The position numbers and the translations under genes are program-made. A stretch of 64,000 nt of DNA from Chryseobacterium gleum (GTDB taxonomy: Bacteria > Bacteroidota > Bacteroidia > Flavobacteriales > Weeksellaceae), in contig NZ_LR134289.1 of NCBI RefSeq assembly GCF_900636535.1, positions 2,046,001-2,110,000 on the forward strand. The letters are read 5' to 3'. The first letter of the stretch is position 1, and every line of letters starts with the position of its first letter. Below the pieces are notes generated by a model. The model saw only the letters and a program-made list of their open reading frames with translations, had not been told where the DNA came from and ran no database searches. Positions 9,281 to 18,774 of this stretch are shown piece after piece.

Positions 9281-10444
9281 ATGAATTTAACTACTAAACT
9301 GCTTTTAGGATTTGGTTTGAGTGCTGGTTTTTTAGGCTATTCGCAAGATTTAGGTAAAGTAAACCCAGTTCTTACCGGAGCTCCTTTCCTAAGAATCGCA
9401 CCTGATGCAAGATCAGGAGGTATGGGAGATCAGGGGGTGGTAACCTCTCCGGATGCATTTTCACAATTCTGGAATGCGGCTAAATACCCTTTCAGCAGGT
9501 CAAGTTCTTCCGTAGGTCTTAACTATACGCCTTATATGGGGAAACTTACCAATGATGTATTCTTATTATATGCTTCGTTCCATAAGTTTCTTGGGCAGGA
9601 AGAAAGATCTACAATTTCCGCGAGTATCTATTATTTCAATATGGGACAGGTAGACCTGACTCAGCTGGTAGGTACAGAAATCGCATCAATGGGTACATCA
9701 AAACCAAACGAATTCTCAATTGACGTTGCCTACGCATTGAAACTTTCTGATTCATTCTCAGGAGCTGTTACCGGTAGATTCATCCGTTCAGACTTAGCCG
9801 GAGGATTCAACACAGATACTACCCTTAAAGCGGCAAACAGTTTCGCAGTTGACGTTTCAGCATACTATAACTCTCCAAGGTTCTCCAGTATTGGTGGCTA
9901 TGATGGTAAAATAAATGCAGGTTTAGCAGTTCAGAACTTAGGTCCTAAACTGGATTACACAGGAAATGAAGAATCAAGATCTTATCTTCCTACCATGGCA
10001 AGATTAGGGGTTGGATATGATATGTACCTGGATGATATGAACAGAATCGGAATTTCTGTGGAAGGTTCAAAACTTTTGGTTCCAGGATCTGAATATGCCG
10101 GAATAGACCCAAATACAAGACAGCCTATTTACCAGATCCCGAACGTAGGACCAATGGCCGGTATCGGAAAATCATTCAAAAATAAAAACAGTATCATGTA
10201 CAGTGGTGCTTTAGAATATTCTTATGACAACGCATTTTCTGTAAGAGGAGGTTACTTCCATGAAAGCGAAGAACAGGGAGCAAGACAGTTTGCAACAGCA
10301 GGTGTCGGGTTAAAATACCGTTCTTTCGGGCTTGACCTTTCTTACCTGATCAATATGTCCAAGATCAACAGTGCATTGGATAACACGCTTCGTTTCGGGC
10401 TTACCTGGAACATCGGAGACGAAACATCTAACGTAGACCGTTAA
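9281..10444 (+). CDS. porV: type IX secretion system outer-membrane protein PorV
   Basis: PorV (LptO) is an outer-membrane beta-barrel that shuttles T9SS cargo from the translocon to PorU. The 387-residue protein has a signal peptide (about 1-21, LSAGFLGYSQ) and the family signature near the N-terminus, APFLRIAPDARSGGMGDQGV, followed by FSQFWNAAKYPF and many amphipathic strands ending in an aromatic-rich last strand (LRFGLTWNIG). It is 59 bases downstream of porU and almost surely co-transcribed, with a terminator after its stop. Confidence 0.95.
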   Translation: MNLTTKLLLGFGLSAGFLGYSQDLGKVNPVLTGAPFLRIAPDARSGGMGDQGVVTSPDAFSQFWNAAKYPFSRSSSSVGLNYTPYMGKLTNDVFLLYASFHKFLGQEERSTISASIYYFNMGQVDLTQLVGTEIASMGTSKPNEFSIDVAYALKLSDSFSGAVTGRFIRSDLAGGFNTDTTLKAANSFAVDVSAYYNSPRFSSIGGYDGKINAGLAVQNLGPKLDYTGNEESRSYLPTMARLGVGYDMYLDDMNRIGISVEGSKLLVPGSEYAGIDPNTRQPIYQIPNVGPMAGIGKSFKNKNSIMYSGALEYSYDNAFSVRGGYFHESEEQGARQFATAGVGLKYRSFGLDLSYLINMSKINSALDNTLRFGLTWNIGDETSNVDR

Positions 10445-10462
10445 AAAAGCAACAGCCATATA

Positions 10463-10502
10463 AAAAAAGCCTCATACTATATTAGTTATGAGGCTTTTTT
10501 AT
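10463..10502 (+). terminator. terminator of porU-porV
   Basis: The arms AAAAAAGCCTCAT and ATGAGGCTTTTTT form a long stem with an AT-rich loop and a T tail, 18 bases after the porV stop. Confidence 0.85.
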
Positions 10503-10510
10503 AGGCAATG

Positions 10511-10796
10511 GTGAATCGTCAATACGCTACGCTTGTCAATTTTTTGCGTACTGCAAACATTCATCATTCACTTTGTAAAACAAAATTCACTTTTTGATAC
10601 TTGAATCGTCAATCGTCAATACGCTTCGCTTGTCAATTTATTTTTTACACTGTAAAATTTCACCATTCACTTTGCGAAGCAAAAATTCACTTTTTAATAC
10701 GTGAATCGTCAATCGTCAATACGCTGCGCTTGTCAATTTTTTTTACGTACTCCAAGCATTCACCATTCACTTTGCGAAGCAAAAATTCACTATTGA
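10511..10796. repeat. three tandem copies of a 90-100 bp intergenic repeat
   Basis: Copies begin at 10511, 10601 and 10701, each with (G/T)TGAATCGTCAAT at its left end and a CACTTTGCGAAGC-like segment with ATTCAC at its right end. Each copy contains inverted segments (for example ACGCTTCGCTTG versus TTTGCGAAGC), so it could fold as a hairpin. Copies 2 and 3 carry a doubled AATCGTC heptamer. An open frame across it (10601-10822) reads repeat sequence and is not a believable gene. The function is unknown; it fills the gap between porV and the FUSC gene. Confidence 0.8.
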
Positions 10797-10942
10797 CCTT
10801 AATGACCAACATTGATCTATGAATTATCAATCGTGCTTCATTTATTGGTCTATTTTAAATAATAACACAGCACTTAAAAAAAATATAATATTTAAGTTGA
10901 GAAAAGTCTCTTTTTTATGGCCATTTTCTTAAATTCAATAGC

Positions 10943-10950
10943 TATTTTTG
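10943..10950 (+). promoter_or_regulatory. -7 promoter element touching the FUSC start codon
   Basis: TATTTTTG fits TAnnTTTG and ends only four bases before the ATG at 10955, so the transcript would begin at or next to the start codon. Confidence 0.5.
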
Positions 10951-10954
10951 TAGT

Positions 10955-13219
10955 ATGAACTATTCGGCGGAACTCAAAAAATTCGTAACCAGTCAGTATG
11001 TATATTCTGCGATCAGAATTACATTAGCTACTGTTCTGCCCTGTTTAGTCCTCGCCCACTTCGGAATCTTAAAAGAATATTTCCTTTTCCCGCTAGGTAC
11101 CAGCTTTGTAGCGCTTACAGATCAGCCAGGACCTTTTATCCGAAGAAGAAATGCCCTTACTTTTGCGATCTGCTGTTTTGTATTTGTGGCACTTATTGCA
11201 AGTCTTGTAATGAATATCAAAATACTGGTCCTTCTGGAAGTCATTGTTTTCGGGATGTTCTTCTCCCTGATCGGGGTTTATGGCCAGAGGCTGGCTGCAG
11301 TAGGCTCATTATCTCTTGTGGTACTCGCAATCTTTATTGACGGACATCTTACAGGAAGTAATATCTTCAAAAGTCTCCTGATATTTGCCTCCGGATGTAC
11401 GTGGTTTTTACTCATTTTCCTTATCGTAACTACCATCCGTCCCTATAAGCTGGCAAGCCAGATGATTGGGGAAAATTATCTTCAGCTGGCTGACTTTTTA
11501 AAGATTAAAGCCAATTATTATCAGAAGAATCCGGACTTTAATAAACTTACTACTCAGGTTATCGCAAAGCAGATTGAGATAAAGAACCTGCAGGAAGATA
11601 CCAGAGAAACCGTTTTCAAAACCAGAACTATCGTCAATGAATCTACGACCACCAGCCGTTTATTGATGCTGATGTTCCTGAATTCCATGGACCTCCATGA
11701 AAAGCTGATGACCTCTGAAAGTGATTATCAAAAGCTGCAGCAGAGTTTTGAAGACAGCATGATTTTGGTGAATATTCATGATTATCTTAATCTTTTAGCA
11801 GAAGAGATTACCAATATCGGAATTGCACTTCAAAGCGGTACAAGAGCCAAAGCGATGTTCAACCTGGAACTGGAATTAAAGAATTTAAATTATAATTATT
11901 TCGAACTCAGAAACAAACAGCTTTCTCCTGACAACCTCGAAAATTTCATGATTCTGCGTCAGATCCTGATGCGTATTTATGAGATCACTAAAGAAATCAA
12001 CGAGATCTATAAGGTATTTTCCCAGGATATAAAGCTGGCAAAAAGTTTATCTACAGGGTTGGACTTAAGGAAATTTATGCCTAATGAGCCGAAACTTAAC
12101 GCTAAGGTATTACGAAATAATATTTCTTTATCATCATCCCATTTCCGACATGCAATCAGAATTACAACGGCATTGCTGTTAGGATATCTTTTTTCAATGT
12201 TTGATTTTCTGGGACTGGGGCATACTTACTGGATATTAATTACGATTACAGCCATTTTAAAACCAGCCTATTCTATTACTAAACAAAGAAATCTCCTTCG
12301 TCTGTACGGAACTATTGCAGGGGCAACTATTGCTTATGCTATTTTGTATTTCGTTCATATTAACGGGATTTTGTTTGCTATTCTGCTTATCAGCATGATT
12401 ATGTGCTTTAGTTTCCTGAAAGGACGATATTTCTGGGCGGTATTATTTATGACGATTTATGTCTTCCTCAGCTTTAATTTTTTAAATCCGGGGAAAGTCA
12501 ATATTATCTTTAAAGACAGAATTGTTGATACAGCCATTGCCGGAATTATTGCTTTTGCTGTATCTTATATTGTGCTGCCGGTTTGGGAACATACCCAAAA
12601 TCTAGATCTGATGAAAAAGTCTGCTGCTGACAACCTTATCTATTTTCAGAGTGTTATTTCCAAATTCTTACAGGGAAATTTTGATCTTGAAGATTATAAA
12701 GTAAAACGGAAAAATGCAATTATCTCTCTGGCTAATCTTTCGGATAATTTCCAGAGAATGATTTCTGATCCTAAAAATCAGCAGAAAAAACTGGAAGTTG
12801 TTCATCAGTTTGTGGCGACCTCCCATCTGATTACGGCCTATACTGCTTCACTGTCCCAATATGCAAAAAGTAATGAGCAGTATCCGGAAATAGATGCGGA
12901 AAGCTGGAGCAGAAAAATTGAAGCAGAAATGCGGCAGACTTCTACCCTTCTCAACGGAAATGACATCAATGAAACATTAAAAATGGAAAGCCGCCTGGAG
13001 CCGGAAGATTCTTCTATTGAAGATATGCTGCTGAAAAGAAAAACTGAAATTGAAGAAAATGACATCGTGGACAGAAGAGATACCGACAAGGTTTCCCATC
13101 TGACAGAGCTTAAAAACATTCAGGATATTCTGGAACTGATCTATGATGTAGCGAAAGAACAGAGAAAAGTAATCGAAAAATACCGAAACGAAACAGACCC
13201 TACTCCTCCACAATCGTAA
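10955..13219 (+). CDS. FUSC family inner-membrane protein
   Basis: A 754-residue membrane protein of the YccS/YhfK (fusaric acid resistance-like, FUSC) type. It has two hydrophobic blocks, about residues 15-155 and 395-540, each predicted to contain several transmembrane helices, separated by a helical cytoplasmic region and followed by a charged coiled-coil-like C-terminal region of about 200 residues. The duplicated layout and HFRHAIRITTALLLGYLF at the second block are typical of the family. The substrate is unknown and aromatic acid efflux is only a family guess. The end overlaps the convergent phosphopantetheinyl transferase by 20 bases. Confidence 0.85.
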   Translation: MNYSAELKKFVTSQYVYSAIRITLATVLPCLVLAHFGILKEYFLFPLGTSFVALTDQPGPFIRRRNALTFAICCFVFVALIASLVMNIKILVLLEVIVFGMFFSLIGVYGQRLAAVGSLSLVVLAIFIDGHLTGSNIFKSLLIFASGCTWFLLIFLIVTTIRPYKLASQMIGENYLQLADFLKIKANYYQKNPDFNKLTTQVIAKQIEIKNLQEDTRETVFKTRTIVNESTTTSRLLMLMFLNSMDLHEKLMTSESDYQKLQQSFEDSMILVNIHDYLNLLAEEITNIGIALQSGTRAKAMFNLELELKNLNYNYFELRNKQLSPDNLENFMILRQILMRIYEITKEINEIYKVFSQDIKLAKSLSTGLDLRKFMPNEPKLNAKVLRNNISLSSSHFRHAIRITTALLLGYLFSMFDFLGLGHTYWILITITAILKPAYSITKQRNLLRLYGTIAGATIAYAILYFVHINGILFAILLISMIMCFSFLKGRYFWAVLFMTIYVFLSFNFLNPGKVNIIFKDRIVDTAIAGIIAFAVSYIVLPVWEHTQNLDLMKKSAADNLIYFQSVISKFLQGNFDLEDYKVKRKNAIISLANLSDNFQRMISDPKNQQKKLEVVHQFVATSHLITAYTASLSQYAKSNEQYPEIDAESWSRKIEAEMRQTSTLLNGNDINETLKMESRLEPEDSSIEDMLLKRKTEIEENDIVDRRDTDKVSHLTELKNIQDILELIYDVAKEQRKVIEKYRNETDPTPPQS

Positions 13220-13814
13220 AGCAGTAATCGTCAAAAAACTCTACCCTTGCCTTGAACTCATCTGAAAACTGGTCGTCATAGACACGGCAGCTTATTTTAT
13301 GAAGATGCTTCAGCTCGAAGGGCTTCACTTCATAGTTTTTCTTTAAGGACCAGTATTTTGAGTGATGGATTTTGTACATACTTTCCTTTACGCTCCATAT
13401 GATTGTAAAAAAAGTATCCGCTTTGTCCTCAGGAATGAATCCCCGTTCATTTTCATACGTGAATTTATCAATTACCCTTAAGATTTTGGGATTAAACTTT
13501 TCAATATCAATTCCTATTTTATTTTTAGAGACCGCTATTGCAGCAAACGGGAAAGAATGGGTAATGGAAATTTCCGCATCATAAGGAGAAAGAAAAGGCT
13601 CTCTTTCTTTATATAAAATTTTGGAACCGGGCTTCAGTCCTTTTAAGAGCTTCCTCACCATAAGGACTTCCAGTAATTTTTTAGGATGATAATCTTTTAC
13701 CTTTTCAGCATTTTCCGGTTCCAGAAGTTCATTGATATCAAGTTCTTCACTTTCATCATACTTCCAAACAAGGATCGTTGCATTATCATCTGAAAAATCT
13801 CGGTAAAGTGGCAT
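13200..13814 (-). CDS. 4'-phosphopantetheinyl transferase superfamily protein
   Basis: Transfers the phosphopantetheine arm of coenzyme A to a serine of carrier proteins. With the ATG at 13814 the protein has 204 residues; an upstream in-frame start at 13889 would add a 25-residue low-complexity stretch and is less likely. Sfp/AcpS-superfamily motifs are present: SITHSF (83-88), GIDIE (101-105, with metal-binding D103 and E105) and WSVKESMYK (140-148, with E144). Single-domain and about 200 residues, it looks more like the Sfp/HetI type than AcpS. No synthase gene is nearby, so the target carrier protein is unknown. It is convergent with the FUSC gene. Confidence 0.88.
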   Translation of the reverse strand: MPLYRDFSDDNATILVWKYDESEELDINELLEPENAEKVKDYHPKKLLEVLMVRKLLKGLKPGSKILYKEREPFLSPYDAEISITHSFPFAAIAVSKNKIGIDIEKFNPKILRVIDKFTYENERGFIPEDKADTFFTIIWSVKESMYKIHHSKYWSLKKNYEVKPFELKHLHKISCRVYDDQFSDEFKARVEFFDDYCFTIVEE

Positions 13815-13979
13815 TCTTTTTTTATTGGACAAAAATAGTGAAAAGAAACCATTTGAAGAAGATGACTTGAACGTACAAAGGTTAAGCATAGAAAGGCTTT
13901 ATTATATAGTTCATAATTTCATGCTTAATCTCATAAGCCTGAACTTGATCTGTCGTTTTTATATCTTAATTATTAATTG

Positions 13980-13987
13980 TAATTTTG
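13980..13987 (+). promoter_or_regulatory. -7 promoter element upstream of ahcY
   Basis: TAATTTTG fits TAnnTTTG and lies 39 bases before the ahcY ATG. Confidence 0.45.
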
Positions 13988-14026
13988 CCTTTCGTTATCA
14001 ATTGAATTTAAAATTATTCATTACAT

Positions 14027-15340
14027 ATGAGTACTACAACACAATACCTTCCTTATAAAGTTAAGGATATCTCCCTTGCAGAATGGGGTAGAAAAGAAAT
14101 TACCCTTGCAGAAGCAGAAATGCCTGGTCTGATGTCTATCCGTGAAGAATACGGACCGTCTCAGCCGCTGAAAGGAGCAAGAATCGCAGGATGTCTTCAC
14201 ATGACGATCCAAACGGCTGTGCTTATCGAGACTCTGGTAGCCTTAGGAGCTGAAGTTACCTGGTCATCTTGTAATATTTTCTCTACACAGGACCACGCTG
14301 CTGCTGCAATTGCCGCTGCAGGAATTCCGGTGTATGCATGGAAAGGTTTAAATGAAGAAGAATTTGACTGGTGTATTGAGCAGACTTTATTCTTTGGTGA
14401 AGACAGAAAGCCATTAAATATGATCCTGGATGATGGTGGAGATTTAACAAACATGGTTTTTGATAAATATCCTGAATTAACAAAAGATATCAAAGGTCTT
14501 TCTGAAGAAACCACTACAGGAGTACACAGACTGTATGAAAGAATGAAGAACGGAACTTTGGTAATGCCAGCCATTAACGTAAATGATTCTGTAACTAAAT
14601 CTAAATTCGACAACAAATACGGATGTAAGGAATCTGCTGTAGATGCAGTAAGAAGAGCTACAGATGTAATGTTAGCCGGAAAAAGAGTGGTTGTTTGCGG
14701 ATACGGAGACGTTGGTAAAGGTACTGCAGCTTCATTCAGAGGGGCTGGTTCTATTGTTACAGTTACGGAAATTGACCCAATATGTGCCCTTCAGGCTGCT
14801 ATGGACGGTTATGAAGTAAAAAGATTAGACACTGTGGTAGACAATGCTGATATCATCATTACTACAACAGGTAACTTCAATATCGTAAGAGGAGAGCATT
14901 TCCTTAAAATGAAAGATAAAGCAATCGTTTGTAACATCGGTCACTTCGATAATGAAATCGATATGGCATGGTTAAACAAAAACTATGGTCATACGAAGTC
15001 TGAAGTGAAGCCTCAGGTTGATATCTATACTGTTGAAGGTAAAGAAGTGATCATCCTTGCAGAAGGTAGATTGGTAAACTTAGGATGTGCTACAGGCCAT
15101 CCAAGTTTCGTAATGTCTAACTCTTTCTCTAACCAGACTCTGGCTCAGATCGAATTATGGAACAATTCTGCTGCTTATAAAAACGAAGTATACACCCTTC
15201 CTAAGCACTTGGATGAAAAAGTTGCTGCTTTACACCTTAAAAAATTAAGCGTAGAGCTTGAAACTCTTTCTCCTGAGCAGGCTGCATACATCGGAGTAGA
15301 AGTACAAGGGCCATTCAAGCCTGAGTATTACAGATACTAA
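14027..15340 (+). CDS. ahcY: adenosylhomocysteinase
   Basis: Converts S-adenosylhomocysteine to adenosine and homocysteine with bound NAD, relieving product inhibition of methyltransferases. The 437 residues match the family along the whole length: [25 protein letters not shown] near the N-terminus, the substrate region [10 protein letters not shown], the NAD-binding [12 protein letters not shown] (about 222-233), [11 protein letters not shown], and the C-terminal [10 protein letters not shown], which supplies the conserved Lys and Tyr. It stands alone, with its own -7 element and terminator. Confidence 0.97.
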   Translation: MSTTTQYLPYKVKDISLAEWGRKEITLAEAEMPGLMSIREEYGPSQPLKGARIAGCLHMTIQTAVLIETLVALGAEVTWSSCNIFSTQDHAAAAIAAAGIPVYAWKGLNEEEFDWCIEQTLFFGEDRKPLNMILDDGGDLTNMVFDKYPELTKDIKGLSEETTTGVHRLYERMKNGTLVMPAINVNDSVTKSKFDNKYGCKESAVDAVRRATDVMLAGKRVVVCGYGDVGKGTAASFRGAGSIVTVTEIDPICALQAAMDGYEVKRLDTVVDNADIIITTTGNFNIVRGEHFLKMKDKAIVCNIGHFDNEIDMAWLNKNYGHTKSEVKPQVDIYTVEGKEVIILAEGRLVNLGCATGHPSFVMSNSFSNQTLAQIELWNNSAAYKNEVYTLPKHLDEKVAALHLKKLSVELETLSPEQAAYIGVEVQGPFKPEYYRY

Positions 15341-15360
15341 AAGAAATCTAAATATGATAT

Positions 15361-15394
15361 GATCCCGCTATTTTTAAGATAGTGGGATTTTTTT
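15361..15394 (+). terminator. terminator of ahcY
   Basis: An ATCCCGCTAT / ATAGTGGGAT hairpin, with one G-T pair, followed by seven T. Confidence 0.85.
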
Positions 15395-15417
15395 ATATAA
15401 CATTATACAGTATTCCT

Positions 15418-15425
15418 TATTTTTG
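15418..15425 (+). promoter_or_regulatory. -7 promoter element of the YD-like lipoprotein gene
   Basis: TATTTTTG, 16 bases before the ATG at 15442, fits TAnnTTTG. It also supports this ATG over the upstream in-frame start at 15382, which would lie before the promoter element. Confidence 0.5.
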
Positions 15426-15441
15426 CCCACAAAAAAATACC

Positions 15442-16242
15442 ATGAGAAAATTATTATTTCTGGGAATGATGGGCGCTGTCTTATTCTTTAACAGCTGCAG
15501 CAGTAATGATGATACGATGAGTGAATCTACTGATAAAAAACTTCTGTTAAGCAAACTTACAACCACTTATTACGATGATCCATCCAAACCTGAAACTGTA
15601 GTAGAAACATTGGAATATGATAATCAGGGACAACTTGTGAGAATGTTTTCAAAAGGAAGATCAAGTACCTTTGAATACAACAATGGCAAACCAATTAAAA
15701 TAAATTATTACAATGATAAGCAAGCATTGGAATATTATCTTAATTTTTACTATTCCGGGGATAAGTTGGTCAGCAATAAAGCTGTTTACACTAATGCCAA
15801 TTATAACAGAACGTATACTTATAGTTATAACTCAAACGGCCAGCTTGCCTCTTCCACTCTTTGTCAATCTGAAAATTGTTCAAATCCTGGAATTTCCACG
15901 TATACTTATAATGGGAATAATGTTTCAGTTGAAACTTCTACAACACCGGGAACATATAGCTTTACTTCCAAATATGAATTTACTTATGACAGTAAATTAA
16001 GCCCATTTACAAATACAAACAAATATTTAAGAATTATGATGGGAGGAGCAAATACCTTAAGTGCAAACAATTATACCATAAACAAAGACAGCTATAAAGG
16101 TAATGATGGAAACTGGTATCCAAGTGAAACTACTACATATACCCTACAGTATAATAGTTCAGGACTGCCTGTTCAGGCTATCGGAATAGGAAGTGACGGA
16201 AATCTTTCGGTTCAGTATACTTACGAATATATCACTCAATAA
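15442..16242 (+). CDS. putative lipoprotein with YD-like repeats
   Basis: A 266-residue protein with a lipoprotein signal peptide (MRKLLFLGMMGAVLFFNSC, lipobox FNSC) followed by a Ser/Asp linker. The mature part contains repeated short strands of the type LEYDNQGQLVRM, FEYNNGKPIKI, YSYNSNGQLAS and YTYNGNNVSV, resembling the YD-type repeat found in many Bacteroidota lipoproteins. No catalytic motif is visible; a surface or periplasmic binding role is only a guess. The upstream in-frame start at 15382 is rejected because it precedes the promoter element. Confidence 0.75.
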   Translation: MRKLLFLGMMGAVLFFNSCSSNDDTMSESTDKKLLLSKLTTTYYDDPSKPETVVETLEYDNQGQLVRMFSKGRSSTFEYNNGKPIKINYYNDKQALEYYLNFYYSGDKLVSNKAVYTNANYNRTYTYSYNSNGQLASSTLCQSENCSNPGISTYTYNGNNVSVETSTTPGTYSFTSKYEFTYDSKLSPFTNTNKYLRIMMGGANTLSANNYTINKDSYKGNDGNWYPSETTTYTLQYNSSGLPVQAIGIGSDGNLSVQYTYEYITQ

Positions 16243-16246
16243 GATA

Positions 16247-16274
16247 AACTCTCCTATTTGGGAGAGTTTTTTTT
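16247..16274 (+). terminator. terminator of the YD-like lipoprotein gene
   Basis: AACTCTCC / GGGAGAGTT stem with a T8 tail immediately after the stop codon. Confidence 0.85.
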
Positions 16275-16486
16275 GAGTTGACTCCGTACTCACTCATATT
16301 CTTCAAACCAGACGTTCCATATCCAACTCTCCTATTCTTTCTTACGTTAGGAGATAAAATTGGCTTTAGTCAAAACATAAACCTGCTTCATGCAGTTATC
16401 CCGGTTTTCCCCTATATTTTCCCTCTATTAGAGCTGTATTTATAAAAAATGAATATCTTAGCCCTCTTAAAATAAAACATTAAACT

Positions 16487-16879
16487 ATGAAAAAACAAAG
16501 AGTGTCGAATGCATTTGTTGCTGCATCATGGGTAGCATTGGGAGCAGGAATGATCGGTTTCATTGTCGGTCTTGCAAGAGCTGAAATGCAGCTGAATGAG
16601 AAAGGATATTATTTCACCATCCTGCTTTATGGCTTATTTGCTGTTGTTTCTTTGCAGAAAGCCGTAAGGGACCGATTAGAAAATATTCAGGTTACGGATA
16701 TTTATTACGGAATCTGCTGGTTTGCTACATTATCATCTATTGTCTTACTGGCAATAGGGCTTTGGAATGCCACCATCCTTCCAAGTGAAAAGGGTTTTTA
16801 TGCCTTTGCCTTTTTGCTCGCTCTTTTCGGAGCCATAGCCGTTCAGAAAAACACCCGGGACAACATGATTCAGGAATAA
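16487..16879 (+). CDS. YiaA/YiaB-like inner-membrane protein
   Basis: A 130-residue membrane protein with four predicted helices arranged as an internal repeat: VALGAGMIGFIVGLARAEMQ then EKGYYFTILLYGLFAVVSLQKAVRD, and ATLSSIVLLAIGLWNA then EKGFYAFAFLLALFGAIAVQKNTRD. The paired EKG(Y/F)...QK..RD pattern is the YiaA/B two-helix domain, here doubled. The function of the family is not known. The 244-base upstream gap holds the previous terminator and nothing else recognised. A terminator follows the stop. Confidence 0.85.
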   Translation: MKKQRVSNAFVAASWVALGAGMIGFIVGLARAEMQLNEKGYYFTILLYGLFAVVSLQKAVRDRLENIQVTDIYYGICWFATLSSIVLLAIGLWNATILPSEKGFYAFAFLLALFGAIAVQKNTRDNMIQE

Positions 16880-16880
16880 A

Positions 16881-16909
16881 ACAAACTCTCCAATCCGGAG
16901 AGTTTTTTC
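16881..16909 (+). terminator. terminator of the yiaA-like gene
   Basis: AAACTCTCC / GGAGAGTTTTTT hairpin with a T run. Confidence 0.8.
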
Positions 16910-17209
16910 ATTATACAACTTTACTAAAAAATACAATATTCTATAAATCTCATATTTAAATTAAAAATATATTGATTTTTTCGTATTTTAGCTTTGCTTA
17001 TTTCACAAACTAATGACATGTACAAAACTTTTACCTTTTCTCTCCCTGCATTATTATTTCATTGTAAAAAATCTCCGGTACAATCATATAGGAAAGTGCT
17101 GATAATTCCACATTCATTCTCTAACAGGTTTAATGAATAATAAGATCTACCCTCGCCTATTTATTAAACAGTAAGCAAAGACAAAACTAATACCTATAAA
17201 ACGTTAAAC
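16910..17209. other. 300-base gap before the BspA-like pair, possible tiny ORF
   Basis: AT-rich DNA. A TAGCTTTG element (16989-16996) fits the -7 consensus and precedes a 40-codon ORF at 17018-17140 on the plus strand, beginning MYKTFTFSLPALLFHC. This start resembles a lipoprotein signal peptide, but the residue before Cys is His and the rest has no recognisable domain, so it may be a remnant. No other feature was seen. Confidence 0.3.
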
Positions 17210-18769
17210 ATGACCTTAAAAAAATTTCCAACATTCTTTTTTTTAATGCTGGTCTTCCTGGTGAAAGCCCAGAATGAATTCATCACCATCTGGAAACCGG
17301 GTTCTACTGTTTTACCACCAGTAAATGTAGATGCTCCCTATCAGGCAAATTCTCAGCAGATATGGTTTCCTGGAATTGGTGAAAATTATGATATTTACTG
17401 GGAGGAAGTAGGATATCCCCAGCACAACGGAACTTTTACCAATGTCACTTCTACAAAGCAGGTTTTTATTGATTTTGGTACTTCCTTATCAGCTGGGTCC
17501 GATGCAAAATACAGGGTAAAAGTGAGCAATGGCAGCGGTACATTCAGACAAATCACATTCGGAACGGTCCAGCTACTTCCCGGTCCCGAGCAACTGATCC
17601 CTATTTGGCAGATCAATGGAAGTACAGATAAATTACTAGAAATAGAACAGTGGGGTAATATTTCATGGACTACTATGAACTGCGCCTTCAGTCTATGCAA
17701 GCTTATGGAGCTTACTGCCACAGATACTCCAAACCTTAATAATGTGGAGGATGCTTCTTTTATGTTTTATGGTACTACCAATTTTAAAGGTGCAAGCTCT
17801 ATGCAAAACTGGGATACTTCGAAGATCCGGAATTTCAGTTTTATGTTTTCACTTTTATTTGATACACCATTGCCATCTGGGCTGACAGAGCAATTCAACC
17901 CACCTTATCTTGACAGCTGGAATATGTCATCTGCCACAAATCTTAGCTATATGTTTTCAAACAGAACTCATTTTAACCAGACTCTCAACAGCTGGGATGT
18001 ATCAAAAGTAACTGATATGAGCTGGATGTTTGGCCAATGTTTAAGCTTCAATCAGCGTCTGGATAACTGGAATACCTCAAACCTTGAAGATATGCACTTC
18101 ATGCTTCATATGATTCCTGTCTTCAATCAGCCGGTAAACTGGAACACTTCCAAAGTTACCAATATGGCTCATATATTTCATGGTTGTACATCCTTTAATC
18201 AGTCTTTAGAAAATTGGGACATGACTAAAGTAGAGAGAATTGATCATATACTGAATGGTGCAACAAGCTACAATCAGCCATTAGGAAACTGGAATTTGGC
18301 CTCTCTTACCAATGGTACCGGTTCTCTAACATTATCAGGACTTAATTGCGAAAATTACAGTAAAACACTCGTGGGATGGGCAGATAATCCCAATACGGCG
18401 AACAATATCTCATTAGGTCCTTTAACAGTATTAAAATATGCTTCCAATGTGTCAGACAAAAGAAGTATTCTCATCAATAAAGGGTGGTCATTTACTGGTG
18501 ATACTGTTGGAAACTGTTTATTGTCCTCATCAGATGTAAAGCTGAATAAAAAACCTTCGCTTTATCCTAATCCTGCAGCAGATGATATCCATATTGAAGG
18601 GCTAAGTGATATTAAAAATTACAAAATTTATGAGGCAAGCGGAAGACTCGTAAAGGAAGGAAATCCTAACAATGATATAATCAATGTAAGCGCTTTACCC
18701 AAAGGAAATTACATCATACAGCTTATCACGAAAGAAAAAACATTTTCTTCAAAATTAATTAAGAAATAA
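17210..18769 (+). CDS. BspA-like (DUF285) surface protein with T9SS type A sorting domain, copy 1
   Basis: A 519-residue secreted protein: signal peptide (about 1-20, FLVKAQ), an N-terminal beta domain beginning FITIWKP, then DUF285/BspA-type repeats of about 24-25 residues (about 170-380) with the pattern FNQ.L..W(D/N)(V/T)SKVTDMS.MF, and a C-terminal T9SS sorting domain starting LYPNPAADDIHIEGL and ending LIKK. It is expected to be exported by the T9SS and attached by PorU. The ligand is unknown. A second copy of the same length follows after 5 bases, so this is a tandem duplication in one operon. Confidence 0.9.
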   Translation: MTLKKFPTFFFLMLVFLVKAQNEFITIWKPGSTVLPPVNVDAPYQANSQQIWFPGIGENYDIYWEEVGYPQHNGTFTNVTSTKQVFIDFGTSLSAGSDAKYRVKVSNGSGTFRQITFGTVQLLPGPEQLIPIWQINGSTDKLLEIEQWGNISWTTMNCAFSLCKLMELTATDTPNLNNVEDASFMFYGTTNFKGASSMQNWDTSKIRNFSFMFSLLFDTPLPSGLTEQFNPPYLDSWNMSSATNLSYMFSNRTHFNQTLNSWDVSKVTDMSWMFGQCLSFNQRLDNWNTSNLEDMHFMLHMIPVFNQPVNWNTSKVTNMAHIFHGCTSFNQSLENWDMTKVERIDHILNGATSYNQPLGNWNLASLTNGTGSLTLSGLNCENYSKTLVGWADNPNTANNISLGPLTVLKYASNVSDKRSILINKGWSFTGDTVGNCLLSSSDVKLNKKPSLYPNPAADDIHIEGLSDIKNYKIYEASGRLVKEGNPNNDIINVSALPKGNYIIQLITKEKTFSSKLIKK

Positions 18770-18774
18770 CCAAT

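Noticed and set aside
10601..10822. 73-codon ORF in the triple repeat
   Set aside because: It reads through two copies of an intergenic repeat, its translation repeats itself, and there is no start context or conserved pattern.
13825..14058. Plus-strand ORF between the phosphopantetheinyl transferase and ahcY
   Set aside because: It overlaps the ahcY start and promoter element and shows no protein pattern.
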